Below, in pieces: positions 21,207 to 31,227 of a DNA stretch of 64,000 nucleotides. The translations under genes and the position numbers were made by a program. The notes under the pieces were generated by a model. That model did not search any database and had not been told where the DNA came from. It worked only from the letters and a program-made list of their open reading frames with translations. Position 1 is the first letter of the stretch. The number at the start of each line of letters is the position of its first letter. Source of the DNA: Selaginella moellendorffii (taxonomy: Eukaryota; Streptophyta; Lycopodiopsida; Selaginellales; Selaginellaceae); the NCBI RefSeq assembly GCF_000143415.4, contig NW_003314281.1:1226358-1290357 (forward strand), read 5' to 3'.

Positions 21207-22196
21207 ATGGGTGCTCTCAAAGTCATTGCATTGCTGTTGTTGGTCGAGCTTGCGCTCTCTGCTCGTCTCCCACCAAAGTCAGATGTTTCTTTCTCTCAGA
21301 ACTACTATGTCCGATGGGCCAACGATCATACGCGAGCCCTCAACGGTGGCACCGAAATGCAGCTTGTTCTCGACAAGGCATCAGGTAACAATCTCTCTTT
21401 CTTTCAAAGCTTCTCTTTGCTGATCAAGTCCTGTTGCATGATAGGTGCTGGATTTGGGTCCCGCAGCAAATACTTGTTCGGTCATGTCAGCATGAAGATC
21501 AAGCTGGTTCCCAAAGACTCTGCTGGAACGGTGACGGCATTCTACATGTCCTCCGAGACCGACAAGCACGACGAGATCGACTTTGAGTTCTTGGGGAACG
21601 TTTCCGGGCAGCCATACATCGTCCAGACCAACGTTTTCGCCAATGGCGTTGGAAACCGGGAGCAGCGACACTACCTCTGGTTCGACCCCACTCAGGACTT
21701 CCACAGCTACTCCTTCCTCTGGAACAAGCAGCAGATCATGTAAGTGAGCCCTCCATAGCCACTAGTTTATATCGATCGATCATTGCTGAAGCTGTGGTTT
21801 TGGTCCCTCAGATTCTACGTGGACGATGTCCCTCTGCGTGTCCACAAGAACAACGAAGCCATTGGGATCCCATTCCCGAAGAGCCAGCCAATGGGGATCT
21901 ACTCGAGCCTGTGGAACGGAGACGACTGGGCTACTCGCGGCGGACTGGAGAAGATCAACTGGGATCACGCTCCATTCGTGGCGGCGTACAAGGGATTCAG
22001 CGTGGATGCTTGCGCCGGGGGTGTGGAGTCGTGCAGCGCTCCCAGGGGCAACTGGTGGGAGCAAAAGGCATTCCAGCGTACCGACAAGGAGACCAAGAGC
22101 AAGCTCAAGTGGGTCAAGGACAACTACATGATCTACGACTACTGCACCGATAGCAAAAGATTTCCCACCACTCCAGCCGACTGTGGCCAGTTTTGA
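21207..22196 (+). CDS. XTH: Xyloglucan endotransglucosylase/hydrolase, copy 1
   Basis: Three exons (21207-21384, 21445-21739, 21812-22196) encode 285 residues. A 20-residue signal peptide is followed by the GH16 fold with the catalytic [10 protein letters not shown], an N-x-S glycosylation site immediately after it (G-N-V-S-G), W-F-D-P-T, and a C-terminal XET_C region ending [11 protein letters not shown]. XTHs act in the cell wall by cutting and rejoining xyloglucan, which loosens or remodels the wall. The protein differs from copy 2 (48267) at only a few positions, so the duplication is recent or is being homogenised. The end of the CDS lies inside a 115-bp tandem duplication. Confidence 0.95.
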
Positions 22197-22405
22197 GAGC
22201 TTCCATGTACTTACATTCTTTTGTACAAAAAAACACACATTTTTTTTTACCAGACTTTACATGCTTCCTCAGTAAGATCATGCCATAGTTGCCGACTGTG
22301 GCCAGTTTTGAGAGCTTCCATGTACTTACATTCTTTTGTACAAAAAAACACACATTTTTTTTACCAGACTTTACATGCTTCCTCAGTAAGATCATGCCAT
22401 AGTTG
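22176..22405 (+). repeat. 115-bp tandem duplication covering the XTH stop codon and 3' UTR
   Basis: Two head-to-tail units begin at 22176 and 22291, both starting GCCGACTGTGGCCAG. They are nearly identical apart from one base in a T run. Each unit contains the last codons and the stop. Copy 2 of the gene has only one unit. Confidence 0.85.
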
Positions 22406-22531
22406 CCTGGCTCTCATCGAAAATCGGTGCGAGATACCACGCGTAAGGAAGGCCCTTTTCCTCGGAGGAAGTGTTGTAAGAGGCATGCGTGATTTTTCGC
22501 CTTCTAAAGTATTCTCCCCATGCGTACTGTA

Positions 22532-23734
22532 CTATGAACCTGCGGGAAGAAGAAGGTGTTTGTGAAAAGGCACGAGCTTGAATGAGAAAGTTTTTTTAAA
22601 GTACCACAAGACGATGGCGATCGCACAGAGGGAGATGAATAGTATCGCTGTGACTTGGGATTCTCCAGAGTACTTTATCCATCCGATGACGATCATGCTC
22701 AGGAGGAAGAGAGAAACACCTGCGGCAAAAGAAAGAAAAGCTGAGCTCCAGGATTTGGCAACTGTTTTGTACGGCTTACCGAAAGAAAAGGAATGGAAAG
22801 CTTGCTGCCAGGTAGTCTCACATCTGCGTGGACAGCAAGATCATGAAAGAGTGTACTTACGACAGAAGGAAAACAAGGAAAAAAGAACGAAAAATCTACC
22901 TGCAATACCAAAAGGCTTCCAGAGTTCTCCTGGGCGCAGGAGGATGATCACCTGGATTGTAGTTTCGGCAAAAGTCTAAGCAGTTAAAGATGAATTCCTC
23001 CTCGGCTTCTTCGTTGACATAAGTTCTGCCAATCTTGAGAATGCTTCCTAGAATAAGCGTGCAGGTAACCATTGACATGATCATCAACCCTTCCTGTAAG
23101 AAAAGAGTGAGCTGAATTTTAGGTAGATTAGGAAATCTCACCACAACAGCCGTGAGGACTCCATACACTCCAAACAAGGCCTACTGCGAGAAACAATGAG
23201 TCCATGAACCGCGAAGAAAAGTAACTTCGAAACAATCAACCTTTGAAAACTTCATTTGTGGTTGGAACTGCGTAAGCGTGACAATAGCGAAGCCTGCAAA
23301 GAGCGCTGACAAGTTTGACACTGCCTTGAGAAGCTCCGATTTCTCTTCCACATCTCGCCGATTCCTCTCCACAAATCTGCCAAAGGAAAGAAGTTTTAGA
23401 CCAAAAGAACAAGAAAAACAAGTCGAGAAGCCTGCCTTAGCCAAAGGCAGCGCGCATTCTCCAAATTCCTATACTCCAGATTCTCCTGCCTCCACCTGCG
23501 ATCGATCCATCACTGCAAGAAATCCCTTGCTCTAGACCCTCACCATCGCTTGCTCGCGCGCAATTCGGCGTCGTCCTTCCTCACTCGGCGCTCCACACGC
23601 ATCCACTCCACATCCTGCGATCGCGCCTCGTGAATGTGCGCCCGCCAGGCCGCGTCCTCCTCCCGCCACGCCCGGTTCATGCCGCTGTCCAGCGCCGCGA
23701 GGATGCCCTGCGCTGCGTCGCCCGCGCTCGCCAT
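22532..23734 (-). CDS. Orai-like (CRAC channel family) four-helix membrane protein
   Basis: Seven exons (23734-23544, 23495-23436, 23376-23241, 23180-23142, 23093-22900, 22823-22780, 22719-22532) encode 283 residues. A long charged N-terminus (about residues 1-100) contains many R, E and W residues. Four hydrophobic segments follow. The first carries S-N-L-S-A-L-F-A-G-F-A-I-V, which lines up with the Orai pore helix S-x-x-S-A-L-L-x-G-F-A-x-V. Orai forms the plasma-membrane store-operated calcium pore in animals, and Orai-like genes have been reported in non-flowering plants. At the position of the animal filter glutamate (E106) this protein has Gln120, and the third helix lacks the E190 equivalent, so ion selectivity is uncertain. 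Intron 2 uses a GC donor. Family assignment rests on pattern recognition. Confidence 0.7.
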
Positions 23735-23891
23735 AGCTGGCAAGAACCCTAAACCTTTAAAAAAGTATTACACGCTGGCATTAAAATTTCCATCGCGAGC
23801 CCTAAACCTTTAAGACAACTTTACACGCTCGCATTAAATCCCTTTTAAAACGTAAGGAGAAAAAGTATACAAAGGTTTATAGGTTTACCAA

Positions 23892-25006
23892 TCAATCAAC
23901 TGGGATTGGTACCATAATGCTATCATTTCTTGCACTTGCAAAGATCAGTTCTTCCAGCTCCCCTTCCTCCGAATCCACATGATCTAGAAAAACTCACAAA
24001 GAATGAATCAAAGATCTTCTAACTTAGCGGCTTTTCATCGTGCTAACCTGGATCCTCGTCGAAGAGGATAGCTTTGCTGGTGCCACTGCTCTTGAAAACC
24101 TCCATCTTGATCACGCGATTGCCTCCAAACACCTCCAGATGCACGAGATCGCCAGTCTCGAGCTCCTGATCCTCCACAAACTGCCTCCATTCATGGCGCT
24201 TCACCATGAATCTCCTCCCGGAGCTGTGCACGCTCAGCGATTGGCAGCTCCCGCCATTGATCACGCGGTACTGCATCCCGATGTTGATGTGCGCGCGCAC
24301 GAATCCTGGGGGCAAGTTCTAGAGCACACAAGCAATCACAGAGAAGCCAAGGTTGGAGGAGAAAGATCATAGAATCCCAGGGGAAGATCGATACCAGAGT
24401 GAAGCTGGGCGACAAATGCGACCTGGTGATCTTGATGTCGATGCTGGGCTTGTCCGTGTCGCTGCAGATCGTCACGCTCGACGGCCTGCCATTCCCCTTT
24501 GCGCGTTTCCTGGCTGGCGGCGACGCACTGTTGTCATCTCCCGAGACTTTGGAGCTGGAGTCCAAGCTCGCCGCCGCCCGGTTCTTGGCACCGCCGCCGC
24601 CGCTCCTCCGCCTCTTCCTCCTCGGAGCTTTTTCCTTCTCCGCCTCTTCCTCTTCCTCGTACTCCTCCTCCTCCTCGTCTCCCCCCGGGCGAAAGCTTTG
24701 GAGAAGCTCCAGCTGCTCGTGCTGGCTATGGCGATCATCGTAATCGCCATCACCCTCCTCGTCATCGTCGCCCTCTTTTTCTTCCTCCGGGTCCTCTCCC
24801 TCGTCTACCTCTCGATGCTGCGCTTGGAGATGGCGATAGCTCGCGTCGGGATCGCCACCACCGTCGCCCACACTCTTCACTCGCAAATTCCAGCCATGCT
24901 CGCCTCCTCCATCTTTCTTCGTCAAGCTCTTCCTCCGAATCACAACGCTTGCTTTCACCTCTAGCTCTTCCTCCGCGCCGAGCGCCCGATCGAGACTATT
25001 TCCCAT
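23892..25006 (-). CDS. B3-domain protein A, acidic N-terminal half
   Basis: Three exons (25006-24395, 24318-24048, 23983-23892) encode 324 residues. The first 200 residues are highly charged: a long D/E run, then K-A-P-R-R-K-R-R-R, a likely nuclear signal. The C-terminal part has a B3 (REM-like) pattern: I-K-I-T-R-S-H-L-S, N-L-P-P-G-F-V, a central V-K-R-H-E-W-R-Q-F-V and L-E-T-G-D-L-V-H-L-E-V. B3 domains bind DNA in the plant nucleus. The neighbour at 25264-26641 is a paralogue in the same orientation with the same start (M-G-N-x-L) and the same exon break inside the B3 fold. The target is unknown. Confidence 0.75.
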
Positions 25007-25263
25007 ACAAACTCCACCTAAAAAGCCTAGTTGAAAAAACCAATGCGTCTACCTCACCAAGAACCCTAAAAACCACCCCTCACACAACTTGTCCCTCATA
25101 CAAACACTTATATAATGTTTGAAGTTTAACAATACAACAAACCAATGCTCTATGGAGCCCTCGGTTACAAAGAAAGTGATTTTCTGTAGGAACAGTGTCT
25201 CCAGAGATGAAAAGGAAACGAAGAACGAAGAAAAAAAAGTACCAAGATGACCGGAAATTAATC

Positions 25264-25303
25264 TTAAGCCGCGACGCCTTCTGCTGGGGAAGATTCAGGC
25301 CCG

Positions 25304-25335
<32 letters not shown>

Positions 25336-26641
25336 TGTTGCTACTCCTGCTGCTGCTGGTGTTGCTGCTCCCGATGTTGCTGCTCCTGCCGAATCTGGAC
25401 ATGAAACTGAGCTAGCAACAAGCGTGTGAGTCAAGAGCGAAGTACAAAACCTGTTACTCCCGGCGAGTAGAGCTCAGCGCCGCCAGGTCCTGGAATGCCA
25501 AGAACATTAGCTCTAGAACACCTGAGAGAAGCAAGAGATCCAGCAAACCAGACAAGAGATCCGAGCAAGCCAGACAAGAGATCTGAGCAAACCAAACAAA
25601 CAGATCCGAGCAAACCAGACAAACAGATCCGAGCACAAGACAAAGAGAGCACACGGACCTGTGTTTGGGTAGGGAGGTGGAGACGCTGATGGCTCCGCTG
25701 GAGTGTACTGCGCGAGCGAGTGACCCTTTTCGATCCGGAGCTTGGACTTGCCCTCCATCTCGAAGTGCACAGTGTCGTTGAGCTGGAGATTGTGCTCGTG
25801 GACGATCTGGGCCCAGTGCTGCTTCTTAAACTTGAACCTCGTCTTGGTGATCTCCTCGATCTCTAGGGACTTGCCCTGCACGCCGTTTGAGATGTCGAAG
25901 AAGCTCCCGTGCATCGCAACGAACTCTGGCGGCACAGTCTGCGAGAGCAAGCAAGTCAGACATGGATGGATGGTAGAGAAAGCTCTAAGCTTCGAATCAA
26001 GCACAGAGAGAAAGAAGGCTCGAGCAAACTCCAAGTCGGACATGGATGGATGGACAGGCTAAAACTAGAGAAAGCTCCAAGCCTCGAATCAAGAACAAAT
26101 ATCAGCAAGAAGGAAAAAAAAAAGCACAGAAAGGGAAAAGGAAGAAAAACAAACCACACAGGGGAACAAAGCAGGAAGCAAGAAGAAAAAGGAAGAAACT
26201 AGCTCAAGAACACAAAAGGGAAGAAGGACTTACCACATGGAAATTTGGAGAAAGGTGTGACTTTAGCACGCTCATGTCCAGGCCGGAGTTACTCCACTTC
26301 ATACACGAAGTCTTCCTCCCAGCGTAGCGCCCCGTCCGCGGCGTCGCCCCTTCCTCCAGCGGCTGCTGCTGCTCGCTATCGCTCGAATTCGCCTCGTCCA
26401 GCGCCCCCACCTTCAAAATCTTGCGCGCTCGCATCGACCGGTCGTCGGCGCTCTTGCGCGCCCTGCTGTCGCCGTTGGGCACCGCGTACTTGGGCATTGC
26501 CTCCGCGGCGGGCGTCTGCTCGGCATTCCCATTCGCGGCGCCATTCGCCTGCTGCCCGCGGCCGCCGTGATCCACCTTCTTGATGCGCAGCGTCACCTCA
26601 TACTCGTCGTCCCGGAATACCTTCTCGAGATTGTTGCCCAT
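25264..26641 (-). CDS. B3-domain protein B, alanine-rich tail
   Basis: Exons 26641-26234, 25938-25659, 25489-25451 and 25394-25264 encode 285 residues. The ATG at 26641 is preferred over the upstream TTG. The N-terminus M-G-N-N-L-E-K matches the M-G-N-S-L-D of gene A. A B3-like domain spans the first intron (K-S-H-L-S-P-N-F, then V-P-P-E-F-V, K-K-Q-H-W, L-Q-L-N-D-T-V-H-F-E). A P-rich segment and an alanine run encoded by a CTG/GCA repeat follow. The two small 3' exons are supported only by frame and splice consensus and are less sure. The central intron holds a short minisatellite. It is a presumed nuclear DNA-binding protein. Confidence 0.7.
25303..25390 (+). repeat. CTG/CAG microsatellite
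   Basis: A near-perfect CTG run (best at 25303-25340), then an interrupted version to about 25390. On the minus strand it encodes the alanine tract at the C-terminus of B3 protein B. Confidence 0.85.
25537..25645 (+). repeat. Minisatellite of about 21-23 bp units inside a B3 gene intron
   Basis: Several degenerate copies of a unit like GAGCAAACCAGACAAACAGA lie head to tail within the intron between exons 2 and 3 of B3 protein B. Confidence 0.75.
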
Positions 26642-27006
26642 CTCCGCCAAGAATCGCCGCCGCCGCCGCCGCCGCGAGATCCACAGCTCTTCCTTCTCCC
26701 GCCGAATCGAGGAGCGCGCTCACATTCTCTCCAAAATCCCGCTCCAGATACCCCAATAAGAGAACCCCTGAGCCCTAAGACTCTGCTTCCATTTCTTGAT
26801 AAAGACGATTCCATGGGATATTCCCCCACCACGTTATTTCCCTGTGTAAGTAATTGATTGCGCAAGAACAAGGCCGTGTTCTTCCTTTCTCCGCTCGCTA
26901 CTAAAACGTACCACTGTGGTCTCTCTTATTTTTCTTCCGCGATGGAATGGATCGATCGAGAGAGCGAGAGCGCTCCTCCATTCTTTTTTGCTGGTTTTGG
27001 CGTTGT
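26642..27006. other. Spacer between B3 gene B and the next gene
   Basis: It holds the GC-rich 5' end of B3 gene B and the 3' UTR of the gene that ends at 27007. No other gene is supported. Confidence 0.45.
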
Positions 27007-27877
27007 CTATAAAATCTCCCACTCCGAGTCTGATTCTTCCTTGGGATTTGTCACGGCGGTAGCGCTGCTGTCCCAGTTTTCCACGATGCCAGAGCTTTTC
27101 TTGTACTCGTCCGTGATGTACCACTGAGCAACTTGGTCGCCGGCTTCCACCACGGTATCGCTCTCCTCGGCCTGGGAGCAATCGAAAACATGAAAAACAC
27201 GAGAAGCAAATGATTGGAGAACCTGTGATCCGGAAGAAGTTGTTTGGGCTTGGGTCTCCGCGAGCTCTTCGATCTCGGGCTCTTCAATCTCGGGACCATG
27301 CGTTTGATGGAGCTGAGCATCACCTCCTGACAAAGCAAATCCATTTAGCCACACAAGCTAGTAATCCAAAAAACTTGGAAAGCTTTCCGTACCTTGCGAA
27401 ACTCCCCCTGTTTCTGCCTGTGTTTGCGAATCCTCTTGCTTGACAGCGGCTTTTTTCTTGCTCGCCTCGCATCTACACTGGCACTTGTCGACGTGCTTGC
27501 ACTCGTCCTCGGCTGGAAGCAAGTCACGAATGAGCTCCGAGCACACCTTTCTCATGGTTGCTCCAGCCGTCGATACCTGGGTCTCGAAGTACTTCCCAGC
27601 CTCCTGGAATCGCAAAACATAACAGAGCTTGGAGCTTAGACTTGGAAACAAACGCTTAGACTTAGAAAGAGAGAGAAAGAAAGAAAGAAAAAAAAAAGCT
27701 CTAGCTCCACTACTCTAGAGCCTATCTCTTTGAGAAAAATCCTCTCACCTGGAAAAGGAGCGAAGGGTTCTTGTCAGCCTCCACGCAAATGGCCTCGATC
27801 TTCATATACATCCGGTCCATGAAAGATGCCTCCTTGGATGGAGCTAGAGTCTCATCGGCTTCGGGCTTTTGATACAT
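27007..27877 (-). CDS. Conserved-looking acidic protein of unknown function
   Basis: Exons 27877-27749, 27603-27393, 27326-27223 and 27171-27007 join in frame into 202 residues starting M-Y-Q-K-P-E. The first half is the part most likely to be conserved: F-M-D-R-M-Y-M-K-I-E-A-I-C-V-E-A-D-K-N-P, then G-K-Y-F-E-T-Q-V-S-T-A-G, and a cysteine cluster C-K-H-V-D-K-C-Q-C-R-C. The second half is rich in E, S and T and ends in W-E-I-L. I do not recognise the family. A further open segment at 28108-28328 (minus) ending in a good donor could be an upstream exon, but its phase does not match the strongest acceptor, so it is left out. The last intron is 51 nt and in frame. Confidence 0.65.
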
Positions 27878-28470
27878 TCTTCCTCCAATCGCATTCCCTG
27901 CGAAGCCAGGAGGAGAGATTCAGCCATCGCAGCACTATTCAAGCGGCAAAGACGACCCTAGAGGAGAAAGGACCAAAAACTGGGAGGAATCCATCGCGCG
28001 AGCGCCAGAACCGAGAAAAGAATCCGTAATATCGCTAGGGGAAGGGGAGAATCCTCTCCAGGATCATCGCGGGGGCGATCGAGGCCAAAAAACAAGACGA
28101 TCGTTACCTGTTTGCGAGCTCCTCCTGCGCCAATCCTCGCCTGGATTGCGAGAGCTTAAAGAAATCGCGCAGGATCAGGGCAGCGGCATACGCACCGCTC
28201 GTGGCTCCCAAATTTCCACGATCGCTTTGGCGGAGAGAAGAACTTTCAGGCGGCCGAGAATTATCCCCGGCAGGGCGCCCGTCAATGTGCCCGTCGAGGC
28301 CTCTGACGTGCTGACGGGCGGCCGTCATGACACTGGAGTCTGGACTGGCGTACACGTGTTGGAAATGTGCCGTACGCCACTGGGCCGGGTGGCCAAAATT
28401 CCCTTCCAAGCTATGGAGATGTTTGGATAAACCCTAGTGAGCTCTAGGGTTCTTTGCGAGCGCTCGAGCG

Positions 28471-28884
28471 ATGGATAAGATTTTCGGTCCAGCGTATCGC
28501 GGCGATCCTGGCGTCCCGCATTCCGGGAAGGAGAATTTCGAGAACATCTTCATGGCATCGGTGGGATTCACGGTCTACACTTGGTTCTTCCCATACTACT
28601 GGGAGCAGTCGCATTTCCTGTACAAGTGAGTGGCCATTTCGTCTTCTCTCCATTCCAGATTCATTCGTTTCGCAGCTTTCACGACATCGCGATGTGCGCC
28701 GAGCATCACCAGTGGAGGAAAGCAATGCAGAAGGGCGAGCGCTACGAATTCAAGGTAAGACCTCTTGTGCTTCTCTCAAATCTCTCATTTTCTTGTTTTC
28801 TTTTGTTCTTCCCAGTGGAACAAGTTCATGAAGCCAAAGGAGCGACGCTCTTACTACTACCGCTGGAGAGATTACTACCCCTGA
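28471..28884 (+). CDS. Probable small accessory subunit of mitochondrial complex I
   Basis: Three exons (28471-28625, 28676-28754, 28816-28884) encode 100 residues. The sequence begins near G-P-A-Y-R-G-D-P-G-V-P-H and has a single aromatic hydrophobic segment (V-G-F-T-V-Y-T-W-F-F-P-Y-Y-W). It ends in a tyrosine-rich Y-Y-Y-R-W-R-D-Y-Y-P tail with K-W-N-K before it. This resembles the small single-span plant NADH dehydrogenase subunits of the ESSS/NDUB group, but I cannot tell the exact subunit. The protein would lie in the inner mitochondrial membrane. A telo-box sits just upstream, and the divergent neighbour on the minus strand is the unknown gene at 27007. Confidence 0.7.
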
Positions 28885-29020
28885 AAGGAAAGGAGAGCGT
28901 TTCTCTGGCCAACTTCATGGAAATGTTCAAGCTCAATCACAGCAAAGAACTTCCAGGTCCTGTTTTGTTTTTCCTTTTTCAGTTCTTTCAATGGCAAACA
29001 ACGGGAAGCTTTCTAAGTGT

Positions 29021-29899
29021 TTATAAGTCTCCATAGCGACGACCATCGTCCTGTTCCTGGAAGCTACTCCCATTCCCGACGAAACCATTTTGGAGAGCAG
29101 GATAAACTCCATAGCCATATAACTGTGGCCTCAGGTATGGAAACTGGAATGGACAATCAGTCGAGTACTGACTTTGCTGTGTGTAGAAATCCAGCTGCTG
29201 ATCGCCTTGTGGCGTCCAGTCATACGAATCGATGGAGCTCCAGGCAAAACCACAGTCATAAATCGCAGCCTCGGCCAGCTGCTTGTGCTGGAAGTTATCA
29301 GCCTTTTGGAGCTCTGGAGAACAAAGGAAGAACTTAGCAACGAAAGCGAGGAAAGAGAACAACTTACCGCCAGCTCCATGAGCAAAGTGGCACTTACCAC
29401 CGAAGGAGCAGCGGCCGGAGCTCTCCCACTGGTTGCAAATCCGGGTCTTCCAGTTCGGTGGCCGGATGGAGCTGTGATCGATGCTGCTACATGACGACGA
29501 CGGTGCCTCGTCGTGGAGAAACGTGCAGCGATCAGCGTAGGGGCAGCTTCCTTCTCGGAAGAACTTACAGGGCCGGGTCTTGAAGCTCTGAGCAGCTGGA
29601 TCGAGTGGAAACGATGGTCCTGCGGCGACGAGATCAGCCGCTGGCCTGCGAAGCTCCTCCACTCCGTGAGCAAAGTTACACCTCGCCTCGAAGGGGCAGC
29701 TCCCAGCTATGAACTTACTGCACAGCTTGGTCTTGTAGAAGACCTTTGCCTTGCTTGAATCCATCGCCATCGAGGAGGAAGTTTGATGATCAACGAATTC
29801 ATACCACGAGCTTTCCATCATCGTTCTCTGCGTGCTCGCTGTGATAGAATCATCACCCAGGAGCTTCTGTCCATTATCTTCCTCTCGCAATTCCTCCAT
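29021..29899 (-). CDS. Triple CCCH zinc-finger protein (C3H12-like)
   Basis: Two exons (29899-29368, 29313-29021; 54-nt in-frame intron) encode 274 residues. The ATG at 29899 is chosen because the frame upstream opens only with TTG. Three C-x7/8-C-x5-C-x3-H fingers follow each other, each ending in an F-A-H or F-L-H type motif, and are preceded by Y-K-T-K-L-C, F-K-T-R-P-C and W-K-T-R-I-C lead-ins, as in tristetraprolin-type RNA-binding fingers. The C-terminus is Q/Y/G-rich without a domain. Plant relatives (such as Arabidopsis C3H12) are putative RNA-binding regulators. The target is unknown. Confidence 0.85.
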   Translation of the reverse strand: MEELREEDNGQKLLGDDSITASTQRTMMESSWYEFVDHQTSSSMAMDSSKAKVFYKTKLCSKFIAGSCPFEARCNFAHGVEELRRPAADLVAAGPSFPLDPAAQSFKTRPCKFFREGSCPYADRCTFLHDEAPSSSCSSIDHSSIRPPNWKTRICNQWESSGRCSFGGKCHFAHGAGGKLFSFLAFVAKFFLCSPELQKADNFQHKQLAEAAIYDCGFAWSSIDSYDWTPQGDQQLDFYTQQSQYSTDCPFQFPYLRPQLYGYGVYPALQNGFVGNGSSFQEQDDGRRYGDL

Positions 29900-30121
29900 C
29901 TCATATCGCGAACAATGGCCAACCACCAAATTTTCGTTTCGGCATGAAAAACCGTCAAGTATATTCCGTCATCGTCAAGCACAGAGGGTAAAAAAGTACT
30001 AAAAAATATTCACTGGAGGAGAGGAAGAAAAAAGAAAAAATGAAACAACAAATGTGACACCGATCATCGAATCTACGTAAATTTTCCCTTCTTTTCTCCT
30101 TCGTTGCAAATTTTTTCCTCC

Positions 30122-31227
30122 CTAGCAGCAGCCACCCTTCTGGTTGAGAGGTTGCCCCTTGTTGAGACTGACGTTGTTGGGCTTGTTGCTGTTCATCGCC
30201 GGTTGGCTCGCCATCCTGGAAACAATCACGAATTCTTCCGCTTAGATCGTGATCCCTTTGATCTTTTCTACATACCTGTTCTTGATCTCCGCAGCCATGG
30301 TCATGAATGCCTGCTCTACGTTGGTCGCATTCTTGGCACTGGTTTCTAGGAACGGGATTCCTATCTCGTCTGCAAAAGCCTGGAAGTAGAAGCCTTTTAA
30401 GATCTTGTCTTGCAAAAGGAAGAATAGAAAAGCAGAAGAAAATAAACAACTTGCCTTGGCAGTCTGGGTGTCGACGACCTTCTTGGCCGTGAGATCGGCC
30501 TTGTTACCGACGAGGAGCTTGTTCACATTCTCGCTCGCGTAGCGATCGATCTCGTTCAGCCACTGCTTGACGTTGTTAAAGCTTTCCTGGTCGGTCACGT
30601 CGTACACGACCTGCGCGAACGAGCAAACGTGTCAGGGAATTACCATCGTGTGGAAAAACTGTAGGCCAGCTTACGATTATCCCGTGAGCGCCACGATAGT
30701 AACTGCTGGTGATGGTCCGGAAGCGCTCTTGCCCAGCAGTGTCCCACTGTTGTTCGCAATTGAAAAAGAAATAGTTAGAACTATACAAAACCTTTCCAAC
30801 TGTCTTACAATTTGGAGCTTGATGGTCTTTCCTTCCAGCTCCACTGTGCGAATTTTCTGTAGCAAGGAAGCCAAGCCGTCAGCGAGAGGATTGGCACGGC
30901 TAGCGAATGCGTGATACTTACAAAATCCACCCCGATAGTGCTGATGTAGCTCTCAAGGTAAGAATCGTCCTACAAACAAGCAAAAGAACAAGAAAATTCA
31001 TCAATTCATCTCAATCACAGCATGCAAAATGTAGAGCCGCTTACCGCGAATCGCAGCAACAGGCACGATTTTCCCACGCCGGAGTCGCCAATTAGCAAGA
31101 GTTTGAAGAGGTAGTCACTGCAAAGGCCAGGCGCCAGGGAGGAGAGAGGTCAATGACTGCAGAATCTAAACCCTAAAAAACAGCAGCGCCGGGGATGGAA
31201 AGAGTGCGCTTACTACTCGGGATTCAT
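30122..31227 (-). CDS. Rab1/RabD-class small GTPase
   Basis: Eight exons (31227-31214, 31117-31045, 30969-30922, 30856-30809, 30746-30675, 30610-30455, 30379-30276, 30215-30122) encode 202 residues. All nucleotide-binding motifs are present: G-D-S-G-V-G-K-S, the switch I effector [20 protein letters not shown] and E-T-S-A-K. The C-terminus G-G-C-C is a double geranylgeranylation site. The sequence is RabD2/Rab1-like, which acts in ER-to-Golgi traffic. The first exon is only 14 nt, and the intron after exon 6 begins with GC (30454-30453) within a strong GCAAGT donor. Confidence 0.95.

Larger units (their letters stand above)
19200..22260 (+). repeat. Segmental duplication, unit 1 (PUMY-XTH block)
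   Basis: The block from within PUMY exon 1 to the XTH 3' UTR is repeated in the same orientation at about 46530-49270. Exons, introns and intergenic DNA all match, so the duplication was at DNA level rather than by retroposition. Confidence 0.85.

Noticed and set aside
20831-21388. 185-codon frame upstream of and over the first XTH exon
   Set aside because: It runs through the promoter, TATA region and leader in a different frame from XTH. The matching frame in the second copy is not conserved in the same way.
24353-25122. Plus-strand frames rich in L, S and P over the B3 gene A
   Set aside because: They are the complement of the acidic and basic runs of B3 protein A, with no independent support.
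28108-28328. Candidate 5' coding exon for the gene at 27007
   Set aside because: Its donor phase does not match the strong acceptor at 27898. Joining it would need a weak acceptor without a pyrimidine tract.
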